A stretch of DNA of 64,000 nt, taken from assembly GCA_964509335.1 (NCBI GenBank), contig CAZDXB010000002.1, positions 159,751 through 223,750 on the forward strand, given 5' to 3'. Below are positions 19,110 to 26,800 of the stretch, piece after piece (the stretch's first letter is position 1; each line of letters starts with the position of its first letter). The position numbers and the translations under genes are program-made. The notes beneath the pieces were generated by a model, which saw only the letters and a program-made list of their open reading frames with translations, was not told where the DNA came from and searched no databases. Origin of the DNA: CAZDXB01 sp964509335. GTDB taxonomy: Bacteria > Bacteroidota > Ignavibacteria > Kapaibacteriales > UBA2268.

Positions 19110-21350
19110 TTAAAAACCCGCAATTTTTACGATAGACTTCTTAACGTCCTCAACGCTAAGCAGAATCTCGGTTTCGTATTCTTTAGCGAAGCCGACCGGA
19201 ACGTTTTTCGAGCCGACTCTCGCAACGGGCGCGTCAAGATAACTAAACGCCTCCTCGGCGATAGCGGAAGCAATGTCGCCTCCAAAACCGCCGTTTATCT
19301 TGTCCTCGTGCGCCACTACGACCCTGTTCGTTTTTCTGACAGTTTCCAAAACGGCTTCTTTATCCCAAGGAATTAACGAACGCAAATCCAAAACTTCGAC
19401 CGAAATCTCGTCCTTCAATTCCTCCGCCGCTTGCAAAGCCCAATGAACCGCCGTTCCGTATGCTACCACGCTAACGTCGCTTCCTTCCCTTCTCAATTTC
19501 GCTTCGCCGAACGGCGTTACGTAATCCTCGGGAGGAGTCGGGGTCTTAGCCTGTTTGTAATAATATAAAAATTTAGGCTCCAGATACATTGTTACGCCCT
19601 TTGACCTCATAGCGTTTCTCATCAATCCAAGCGCGTCGTCGCCGAACGAGGGAGACACTACTCGCAAACCGGGCAAAGTAGCGAACGTACCCTCCAAATT
19701 CTGCGAATGATACAATCCGCCTTGAATGTATCCTCCGCTCGCGAGTCTAATCACGACGTTCGGAGCGAACTGCCCCTTTGTGCGCCAATATTCGTGCGAA
19801 TGCTCGACTAATTGGTCCATCGCGGGCCAAAAGTAATCGGCAAACTCGGCGCCTTCTATTACAACCCAGATATCGTCGCGATATCTACAAAATCCGTCCG
19901 CCGTTCCAACTATATTATTCTCGGCTATCGGAGCGTTGAAGACTCTATCTTTTCCAAATTCGTCAAGCAATCCTTTGTTAACGTTGAATATGCCCTGTTT
20001 TTCTTTAGAAGCGACGTCCTGCCCCCATAAAAACGTATTTTTATTCCTGCGAAATTCATCTTTAAGTCCTTGATTAATCCCTTGTAAAAGAGAAATTTCC
20101 GGAGCGTCGGGATTTATTTCCTTTTCGGTATTAGCTCCTTTCGCCGCAAACGGTTCGGGAACAATAAATTTGTTATAGCTTTTGCCGTCGGCGTTCGAGG
20201 CTTTCTCAACTTTGTCGGCTTGCTCGTATATTAAATCGTCGTTTTCCTTCTCAATTTTCTCCAAATCCTTTTCGGTCGCTATTTGGTTTTCAACTATAGT
20301 ATGTCTCAATTGTAGCATAGGGTCTCGTTTAGCCGCTTCCGCCAATTCTTCGTCGTCGCGATACAACTTATGGGGGTCGGAATTGGAATGGGGACCCATC
20401 CTATCGCAATCGGCGTGAACCATCGCCGGTCCTTTGCCAGACATAACGTATTCGCTAGCTTCGGTCAAAGCGTTGTATGAATTAAACGGGCAACGTCCGT
20501 TGCAATTAAATATCTTTAAGTTTTTCATTCCTTTGTAATTGTCCGATATCTGAGCGTTCGCTGTTTGCTCGTAAACCGGAACGGAAATGCCGTATTTATT
20601 GTTTTGAATAACGAATATAACTGGCAATTTCTCTAATGTCGCGCAATTAACGGCTTCCCAAAAATAACCTTCCGAGCAAGCGGATTCTCCGCCTGAAAAA
20701 ATTGCTATCGCGTCGTCGCCGTATTTCTTTATCGCTCTGGCGACTCCCGCGGCGTGCTGCGCGTGATTGCCAACGCAGGAGGAAACGTTTTGAATCCCAA
20801 TCGAAGGCTTCGCAAAGTGGTTGCTCATATGCCTGCCCCCGCCCGCGACGTCGCCTTCTTTGCTTAAACCGTTTAATAGTATCTCTTCAACGGTCATTCC
20901 CGCCGACATAGCCGTCAGCATATCTCTATAGTATGGAAACAGAAAATCCTTTTTCTGTCTAAAAATCTTGCCTATCGCCAATTGTATGCCGTCGTGCCCT
21001 CCGAACGGCGCGTGATAAGACCAGCCTTTGCCCATTTTTACGTATAAAGCCGCCTTCTCGTCCATCCTTCTGGCTAAATATATCTCTCTATACCACTGCA
21101 AAACAGTCTCTTTTGAATATTTTCGAGCGTCGAAAGGACAATTCAGTATTAGCTCGCGCTCTTTGCCTCTATACGTTATCTTTACGGTTTTCGGTTTGAC
21201 GTATTTATTTAATACTTTCCCAACTTCTTGTTTTTGCGGGCTTTTCGTTTGCTTTTGAGTCCGCTTTTTCGAAGTTTTAGTCGTAGATTTCTTGCTTCTT
21301 GAAGCGCTGGAGCCGCTCTTCTTTGAGCTTTTGCTTGTTCTCTTCGCCAT
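19110..21350 (-). CDS. Fused alpha/beta 2-oxoacid (branched-chain-type) dehydrogenase E1 component
   Basis: Thiamine-diphosphate enzyme that decarboxylates a 2-oxoacid and transfers the acyl group to a lipoylated E2. In this 746-residue protein the E1-alpha part (about 60-395) and the E1-beta part (about 415-746) are joined in one chain. The alpha part shows GGGRHMSNH and the diphosphate-binding stretch IFSGGESACSEG to IQNNKYGIS, where GES stands in place of the usual GDG or GEG. The beta part shows WGQDVAS, APIAENNIVGTADG and an EVLDLRSLIPWD segment typical of E1-beta C-terminal domains. The first 45 residues are a very Lys/Ser/Thr-rich tail absent from typical E1. No E2 or E3 gene is nearby, so pyruvate versus branched-chain substrate cannot be decided here. 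Confidence 0.87.
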   Translation of the reverse strand: MAKRTSKSSKKSGSSASRSKKSTTKTSKKRTQKQTKSPQKQEVGKVLNKYVKPKTVKITYRGKERELILNCPFDARKYSKETVLQWYREIYLARRMDEKAALYVKMGKGWSYHAPFGGHDGIQLAIGKIFRQKKDFLFPYYRDMLTAMSAGMTVEEILLNGLSKEGDVAGGGRHMSNHFAKPSIGIQNVSSCVGNHAQHAAGVARAIKKYGDDAIAIFSGGESACSEGYFWEAVNCATLEKLPVIFVIQNNKYGISVPVYEQTANAQISDNYKGMKNLKIFNCNGRCPFNSYNALTEASEYVMSGKGPAMVHADCDRMGPHSNSDPHKLYRDDEELAEAAKRDPMLQLRHTIVENQIATEKDLEKIEKENDDLIYEQADKVEKASNADGKSYNKFIVPEPFAAKGANTEKEINPDAPEISLLQGINQGLKDEFRRNKNTFLWGQDVASKEKQGIFNVNKGLLDEFGKDRVFNAPIAENNIVGTADGFCRYRDDIWVVIEGAEFADYFWPAMDQLVEHSHEYWRTKGQFAPNVVIRLASGGYIQGGLYHSQNLEGTFATLPGLRVVSPSFGDDALGLMRNAMRSKGVTMYLEPKFLYYYKQAKTPTPPEDYVTPFGEAKLRREGSDVSVVAYGTAVHWALQAAEELKDEISVEVLDLRSLIPWDKEAVLETVRKTNRVVVAHEDKINGGFGGDIASAIAEEAFSYLDAPVARVGSKNVPVGFAKEYETEILLSVEDVKKSIVKIAGF

Positions 21351-21448
21351 TGTTCGTTCCCGATTCTTTATTAAAATTAACTTTTGATATTAAAGTATAA
21401 ACGTCAAAGAAAAGTTATTAATGTAATTTGGTTATCCTAAGCTTGAGT

Positions 21449-21465
21449 CGCGAATCTCATTCGCG
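21449..21465 (-). terminator. Short hairpin after the transglutaminase gene
   Basis: Arms CGCGAAT and ATTCGCG flank a 3-base loop, about 10 bases upstream in window coordinates of the transglutaminase gene's 3' end, i.e. just past its stop in the direction of... the preceding E1 gap. It sits between the E1 start (21350) and the transglutaminase stop (21475), so it follows the transglutaminase gene on the minus strand. There is no strong T-run; weak terminator or processing hairpin. Confidence 0.4.
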
Positions 21466-21474
21466 TAAACAAAA

Positions 21475-23094
21475 CTACTTATCAAGCGGCTCCCAATCGG
21501 CGAAATTATCCACTACGATAAACGCCTTAGGTTCGCTTTGCCAAAACTCGTTTGAATTATACGTCCACTCCATCGTATCCGAACCGCCGCCGCTCTGCGT
21601 CGTTATTAAATATCTATTCGCGACGTGTCCGATGTAATTGGCTCTATCGCGCGGCAATTCTTTGTCGCCGCCGCTCGGGTCGATTGGTATCCAACCGTAA
21701 TTCGGTATGTAAACTTCCGCCCAGCGGTGAAAAACATCGTCCATACTGGCGTCGTCGCCTCTAACTACCACCGAACCGACGTATCTCGCCGGCAGACCGG
21801 CGGCTCGACACATAGAAATATAAACGAACGCATATTCCGAGCAAGAGCCGTTGCCGCGCTCCAAAACCGCCGGCGCCGTATTCCAGCCGCCGACCATTTC
21901 ATAATACATATTTTTAATTAAATACATAAATATCTTCCGAGCGATTTTATACGGATTTTTGAAATCGCCTACAGCTTCCTTCACGGCGTCCCGAATGATT
22001 GGATGATTTATTTGATACTTTTCGTTGTTCTCCAAATATTTGCTTTTAATTTCGGCGGGGATTTCGTCCAAAGTTCCGACTTCCTCGGGATAAATGAAGT
22101 ATCTCACGTCGAAAGTTTCAACCTCGACTACCGTTTGGGCTTCGAATCGCTTCCCTGCTTCCAAATCCTTTACGTTATAATACGCCGTTTTCTGCCCCCA
22201 TTTATCGGTCTTTATCTCGTCGTATTTAGGAGTGAACCCAATGTCATTCAATAAAGTTTGATTGTCTCTCTCTTTAGGCAAAGCTATGTGAGCGTCTAAA
22301 TTAGTAAGAGTTCCCGGACCGTAATTAGTCGTCTGATGGATATACCTCACTCTCGCTCTGCGCTTGTCGCTTTTTCTATATTTCTCGCCGTCTCTTACTT
22401 TCAATTTGAAAATTTTATCGCTCTGGTCGTCAACGTTCCAAACGTTGTTTCCGTCGAAGCAAAGACCTTTGGCAAATTTGCCCGGAGCGTCCGTTATTAT
22501 CATAACCTCGCCCGAACCCACGCAAATCATATAAATCTCGTCTTTTTTTCTGTCCGAGACCCACAAATACTTGCCGTCGTAAGCCAAGCCTCTCGGGTCG
22601 TTCGCCGGCGAATGAAACGATATTATTGTCGTCCCGTCGTTCGGGCTGAATTGAATCACTTTTTTCAATCGATTATCCACGCACCAAAGATATTCGCCGT
22701 CCCATGCCAAATCGCGAGGCGAGCTCCCCGGAGCCGAAATCGTTTTTAACACTTTACCCGTTTTAGGATTGATTTTATATATCTTGCCGTCGTAATTCTC
22801 CGATAGCGGCAAACCGCCTTTTATGTCGGCGCACCACAAATTCTCGCCGTCCCAAGCCAAACCGGTAGTCCAATAAGCGGGCGATTCGATTTCCCTGACG
22901 ACTTCGCCGCTTTCGGGATTGATAAAATATATCTTGTCGGTTTGCCTGTCGGCTAAACATAAATTTTCGCCGTCGTATGCCAAGCCAGTCGGAAAAGAAT
23001 TGGGGCTATCGAACGATTTTATCACTTCGCCAGGATAACTCTCTAAACACAAAGGCATTAACAACAATAGGGCTAAAGTTAAAAATCGGTTCAT
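21475..23094 (-). CDS. Secreted beta-propeller plus transglutaminase-like protein
   Basis: A 539-residue exported protein with a signal peptide of about 18 residues. Residues about 25-245 contain five or six repeats with the core GLAYDGENLWxxD, resembling NHL/SMP-30-type propeller blades. After a linker, residues about 370-480 form a transglutaminase-like domain with the expected order of catalytic residues: Cys near 418 (GNGSCSEYAFVY), His near 456 (HRWAEVYIP) and Asp near 471 (IDPSGGD). All three triad residues are present, so it is probably an active cysteine peptidase or amide-bond enzyme in the periplasm or on the surface; the substrate is unknown. There is no T9SS sorting domain. It is followed by the E1 gene after a gap of about 125 bases with a hairpin. 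Confidence 0.8.
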   Translation of the reverse strand: MNRFLTLALLLLMPLCLESYPGEVIKSFDSPNSFPTGLAYDGENLCLADRQTDKIYFINPESGEVVREIESPAYWTTGLAWDGENLWCADIKGGLPLSENYDGKIYKINPKTGKVLKTISAPGSSPRDLAWDGEYLWCVDNRLKKVIQFSPNDGTTIISFHSPANDPRGLAYDGKYLWVSDRKKDEIYMICVGSGEVMIITDAPGKFAKGLCFDGNNVWNVDDQSDKIFKLKVRDGEKYRKSDKRRARVRYIHQTTNYGPGTLTNLDAHIALPKERDNQTLLNDIGFTPKYDEIKTDKWGQKTAYYNVKDLEAGKRFEAQTVVEVETFDVRYFIYPEEVGTLDEIPAEIKSKYLENNEKYQINHPIIRDAVKEAVGDFKNPYKIARKIFMYLIKNMYYEMVGGWNTAPAVLERGNGSCSEYAFVYISMCRAAGLPARYVGSVVVRGDDASMDDVFHRWAEVYIPNYGWIPIDPSGGDKELPRDRANYIGHVANRYLITTQSGGGSDTMEWTYNSNEFWQSEPKAFIVVDNFADWEPLDK

Positions 23095-23142
23095 AACAAG
23101 ACCTCTTATTTATTATAATGTAGTAAAATTCAAAAACGATTA

Positions 23143-24495
23143 TTACGGCGTTATTCTATAAATCATTCTCGGGAAGGGTATTGTCTCCCGAATGTGCTTA
23201 GCTCCGGTAATCCACTTGACAACCCTTTCAATTCCCAAACCGAAACCGCTATGAGGAACCGAGCCGTATTTCCTCAAATCCAAATACCACTGAAACTCTT
23301 CCACGGGCAAGTCGTTGTCTTTTACTCGTTGTAATAGAGCGTCGTATTCGTCCTCCCTTTGAGAACCTCCAATGATTTCGCCGCCTCTCTCCGGAGCGAG
23401 CATATCCATAGCCAAAACAGTCTTCTCGTTCTCCGGGTCTCTTTTCATATAAAAAGCTTTCGCTTCGGTTGGATATCTATGAATAATACAAGGCTTGTCG
23501 AACTGCTCCATTATAGCTTCCTCTTGCGGCGTACTGAAATCTTCTCCCCAAGGGAAAGGATGGATATCGATTTCCTTGCCTTCGACTTTCTTTTTCAACG
23601 GAATTTTATGCTCTATTAACCAATCGACCGCTTCGGTATAACTCATTCGATAAAACGGTCTCTTGATTTTTTCCAAAGGTCTCGTGTCTCGCTCTAATGT
23701 TTCCAATTCTTTTTGACAATTCTTCAAAACGTATTGAACTATATATTCGACTAAATCCTCGCCCAAATCCATATCGTCGTTCAAATCGAAGAACGCCATC
23801 TCCGGCTCGACCATCCAAAATTCTGTCAGATGCTTCCTCGTCTTCGAACGCTCCGCCCTGAAAGTCGGACCGAAAGTATAAACCTTGCCCAAAGCCAAAG
23901 CGGAAGCCTCCGCGTAGAGTTGCCCCGATTGAGAGAGATAAGCCTCGCCGAAATCAAAATACTCTGTCGCGAATAAAGTGGAAGTGCCTTCGCAAGCGTT
24001 CGGCGTTAGTAAGGGCGAATCCATCAACTTAAAACCGTTTCCGTCAAAGAAATCCCTTATCGCTTTAATCACCGCGGCTCTCACTCTCATAATCGCCGTT
24101 TGGAGCGACGAGCGAAGCCAAAGATGCCTATGCTCGGTTAAAAATGCGTCGCCGTGCTCTTTCGGCGTAATTGGATAATCCTTAGCTATTTGAATCGGCT
24201 CCAATTCTGTAACGTCTATTTCATAACCGCCCGGAGCGCGGCTGTCCTCTTTTACTTTTCCTTTCAAAATCAAAGAAGATTCCTGAGTCAACGCTTTAGC
24301 CGCTTCAAAATTTTCCTCGCTTACGTTGCCTTTGAAAACGACGCACTGGCAAATTCCCGTTCCGTCTCGCATTATAATAAAATGAAGCTTCCCTTTGCCT
24401 CTTTTATTGTAAACCCATCCTCTTAAAGTTACCTCTTCGCCGACAAGTTCCGGTAAATCTTCGATTGTTTTGTAGCTTTTGTATCTAGATTCCAT
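23143..24495 (-). CDS. asnS: Asparaginyl-tRNA synthetase
   Basis: Class IIb aminoacyl-tRNA synthetase charging tRNA-Asn, 450 residues, a normal length. Residues about 18-105 form the OB-fold anticodon-binding domain (VTLRGWVYNKR, GTGICQCVVFKG). The catalytic domain has motif 2 as FRAERSKTRKHLTEFWMVEP, characteristic of AsnRS, where AspRS usually has FRAE..TTRHLNEAW, and motif 3 as GFGLGIERVVKWITG. The IIGGSQRE segment also fits AsnRS. The ATG lies in an AT-rich leader; a TATCTTTG at 24532-24539 (minus strand) fits the -7 element of the Bacteroidetes promoter, though no -33 match precedes it. Confidence 0.95.
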   Translation of the reverse strand: MESRYKSYKTIEDLPELVGEEVTLRGWVYNKRGKGKLHFIIMRDGTGICQCVVFKGNVSEENFEAAKALTQESSLILKGKVKEDSRAPGGYEIDVTELEPIQIAKDYPITPKEHGDAFLTEHRHLWLRSSLQTAIMRVRAAVIKAIRDFFDGNGFKLMDSPLLTPNACEGTSTLFATEYFDFGEAYLSQSGQLYAEASALALGKVYTFGPTFRAERSKTRKHLTEFWMVEPEMAFFDLNDDMDLGEDLVEYIVQYVLKNCQKELETLERDTRPLEKIKRPFYRMSYTEAVDWLIEHKIPLKKKVEGKEIDIHPFPWGEDFSTPQEEAIMEQFDKPCIIHRYPTEAKAFYMKRDPENEKTVLAMDMLAPERGGEIIGGSQREDEYDALLQRVKDNDLPVEEFQWYLDLRKYGSVPHSGFGLGIERVVKWITGAKHIRETIPFPRMIYRITP

Positions 24496-24581
24496 AAAAG
24501 AGCCTCGTTTTGTTTCGATAAATTAGAATTACAAAGATATGATTATTTGAGTTATTTGTGAAATTAAACCTAAGGGATTTT

Positions 24582-24719
24582 CTCAACTCGTCCCGACGCT
24601 CCTGCGTAGGGACGTATATAGCCGCGCTCTGCGCGGATATAACGAAAGAAACTACGCGGAGCGTCTTAGTATGCGTTCCGCCGCGGGAGCGGACGGAACG
24701 AGTAAATTTATCAGTTGAG
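24582..24719. repeat. Structured intergenic element with nested inverted repeats
   Basis: The 268-base gap between asnS and the exonuclease gene holds no gene but several paired segments. CTCAACT (24582-24588) pairs with AGTTGAG (24713-24719) as an outer stem. GACGCTCCTGCGTAG (from 24595) pairs with CTACGCGGAGCGTC (ending near 24665) with one bulge. Inside is a hairpin TATAG-CCGCG/CGCGG-ATATA, and to the right a hairpin CGTTCCG-CCGC/GCGG-A-CGGAACG. Together they make a multi-branched fold. It could be a dispersed palindromic repeat or a structured RNA; I match it to no known family. Confidence 0.5.
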
Positions 24720-24763
24720 TTTTGCGCCTAATTCCAAATTAAAATTTGGAACTATCTCAAAAG

Positions 24764-25504
24764 TTAAAACTTCAAATATTCCCGCCAAACCTTGAACAGC
24801 TCCCAAGTGGCTACCACGTCCCTTAAGCAATACTCGGAAATCTCCAGAATTTTGCCGTCGGCGTAATATTCCGGCACCTTCGAGCCGTCTATGTCTTGAG
24901 CCTTCGGCGACGTTATACCGAACGCGCGAGCGTAGAAATCAAAATTGAATCTTTTAGTAGCGCTAAATCCCCAACCGGGGTTGAAAAACGTTAATTCGTC
25001 GATTAAGTCAATATGCTTCGGATAATTAAACTTTGTGCCAGCCATCAAATCCCTGCTCGGTCTTACTTTTAAAAGAGCGGAACGAAGCATTAGAAAAGGC
25101 GCGTCGAAGTTTCTTCCGTTAAATGAAATCAAATCCGGGTCGTATTTTTCCAAGACCTTCCAAAAGTTCTCTAAAACCTTTTCCTCTGTGTAAAGAAAGC
25201 ATATATCGCCGGTAGAAAGCTCCACTTCTTTTGATTCGTCGTCGGTTAAGCTCTCGTCCACGGAAAACGCGGCGCGCTTTTCCATTGAATATTCGCCGCC
25301 GCCGCTTTCGCGCCCCATTAGTTGCATTCCTATGCAGACGACTTTAGCGGTCAAAGGAGAAAGCCCGAGCAGTCCCTTCCGCTTTTCCTTCTCCTCTTCG
25401 TTTTCGGCGCCCCTCAACAGATACTCTTGCTGAGATTCCGAAAAGCTGCCCCATCCCAAAGGAACAGTTTCGATATCGAAGGCGAGATAATGTTTTGGGT
25501 TCAC
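24764..25504 (-). CDS. PolB-type 3'-5' exonuclease (DEDDy superfamily)
   Basis: Predicted metal-dependent 3'-5' exonuclease of the DnaQ-like fold, most like stand-alone proteins related to the proofreading domain of family B DNA polymerases. The 246 residues show motif ExoI as AFDIET (8-13), ExoII as SFNGRNFDAPFL (about 128-139) and a C-terminal Asp-containing helix (YCLRDVVATWELFKVW) for ExoIII. There is no polymerase domain. Its start lies 15 bases after the lepB stop, so the two are likely cotranscribed; the linkage gives no functional clue. A role in DNA repair or nucleic-acid processing is inferred from the family only. Confidence 0.85.
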   Translation of the reverse strand: MNPKHYLAFDIETVPLGWGSFSESQQEYLLRGAENEEEKEKRKGLLGLSPLTAKVVCIGMQLMGRESGGGEYSMEKRAAFSVDESLTDDESKEVELSTGDICFLYTEEKVLENFWKVLEKYDPDLISFNGRNFDAPFLMLRSALLKVRPSRDLMAGTKFNYPKHIDLIDELTFFNPGWGFSATKRFNFDFYARAFGITSPKAQDIDGSKVPEYYADGKILEISEYCLRDVVATWELFKVWREYLKF

Positions 25505-25519
25505 GATTTCACTCTATAA

Positions 25520-26455
25520 TTACTTAATACAAGTTCCAATTCTCGACCAACGAACAGACGCGAACTTATCAAAAATCCTGCTCAAAGGTAAATCGGTGTT
25601 CCACGACCAATAGACGAACATAGGCGAACCGACTATATTTTCTTCCGGCACGAATCCCCAATAGCGACTGTCTTCGCTGTTGTCGCGGTTGTCGCCCATT
25701 GCGAAATAATAATCTCTTTCGACTATATAGCGATTGACTACTTTATCGTCTATGTATATTTCGCCGTCCCACATATAAGCTACGTGGTCCTCGCGCTGAA
25801 TAAACACTTTCCAGCGTTTGAAATTGTCGAGCGTCAAGTTTATTGTATCGCCCTTTTGTGGAACGACCAAGGGTCCGTAATTGTCCCCGGAAAATCCCGC
25901 TCCCTTAGGAAATGTTCTGAATTTGTCAAAATTATTTACTGGAGATGTAAATTTCACGTGTTCGGGCGGCTTCATCTCTTTGCCGTTTATATGCAATCGT
26001 TTGTTTATTATCTGCAACGTATCGCCGTGAATCGCTACGCAACGTTTAAGGAAGTATTGGAATCTATCCGGTTCGAAGTCGCCGCGGTCCCCCGGATAAA
26101 CAAACACAATAACGTCGCCGCGCTCCGGCTTGCAAAGCGGCGGCAACTTATAATACGGCAGCGGGATGTTCACGAATGGAATCACCTGCGGCGTGCTTGG
26201 GCCGTAAGTAAACTTGTTAACGAACAAGAAGTCGCCCGTCATAACAGTGTTTTCCATAGAGCCGGTCGGCACCACAAAACTAGCTATCGCCAAGCCGTTT
26301 ATTATCATTACGACAATTACCGCTCCCACGATGGTTTTTACCCAAGAAAAAGCGATTTCGGAAAATGTTTGCGGCTTTTTCTTCTTCTGCTCAGCCTTGC
26401 GTTTCCTTCGCCAAGCCAGATACTTTTGAAATAGATTTTTTTCTTCTTTTCCCAT
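25520..26455 (-). CDS. lepB: Signal peptidase I
   Basis: Membrane serine peptidase that removes signal peptides from exported proteins. It is 311 residues with a lysine-rich cytoplasmic tail (1-30) and one membrane helix (about 37-60). The catalytic serine is S66 in PTGSMENT and the catalytic lysine is K137 in YFLKRCVA; the C-terminal signature is FAMGDNRDNSEDSRYWG. The stretch between GDTLQI and MGDNRDN is larger than in minimal Gram-positive enzymes, as is normal for Gram-negative and FCB forms. With many Sec-dependent T9SS cargo genes in this window it is a plausible processing enzyme for them, but that is general knowledge, not shown here. Confidence 0.93.
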   Translation of the reverse strand: MGKEEKNLFQKYLAWRRKRKAEQKKKKPQTFSEIAFSWVKTIVGAVIVVMIINGLAIASFVVPTGSMENTVMTGDFLFVNKFTYGPSTPQVIPFVNIPLPYYKLPPLCKPERGDVIVFVYPGDRGDFEPDRFQYFLKRCVAIHGDTLQIINKRLHINGKEMKPPEHVKFTSPVNNFDKFRTFPKGAGFSGDNYGPLVVPQKGDTINLTLDNFKRWKVFIQREDHVAYMWDGEIYIDDKVVNRYIVERDYYFAMGDNRDNSEDSRYWGFVPEENIVGSPMFVYWSWNTDLPLSRIFDKFASVRWSRIGTCIK

Positions 26456-26800
26456 AATATAATTATATAAAGTTAATAAAAACTATTTATTTCAAACAAA
26501 TTTATTAAATCTCAAAGCGCTACGGCGCTTCTTAGGAACTGCCTAATAATTATAGTTTAATACCCTCAAGGTAAACCTTGAGGTTGACGTTTCCTTGAAG
26601 GAACGCGCCAATTGTGCAATTACGTCAACCTTCGGGTTTACCCGAAAGGTTTGAACTCCTCTAAAATTGAGTTTTGATACAACCATAAGTTTTAAATTCT
26701 CTAATAAGGGCGAAAGCGTTGGTTCGTCCCTAAAATTTCTCCAAAAGATTCTCTTGCTAAACAACACTCTCATTTCTAAAAATCGCTCTTATTATTATTA
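26456..26800. repeat. 345-base gene-free gap with a cluster of hairpins
   Basis: The gap between lepA (ends 26801) and lepB (starts 26455) holds at least three adjoining inverted repeats. CCTCAAGG/CCTTGAGG with a TAAA loop lies at 26564-26583. GGTTGACGT (26582-26590) pairs with ACGTCAACC (26622-26630) and encloses the smaller TTCC/GGAA hairpin. CCTTCGGGT pairs with ACCCGAAAGG (26629-26649, one bulge). The arms abut and partly overlap, so alternative pairings are possible. A 76-codon frame across it shows no family signal and I reject it as a gene. Confidence 0.6.

Noticed and set aside
26543..26773. A 76-codon frame on the minus strand between lepA and lepB
   Set aside because: It runs through the hairpin cluster, has no ribosome site and no family-like composition.
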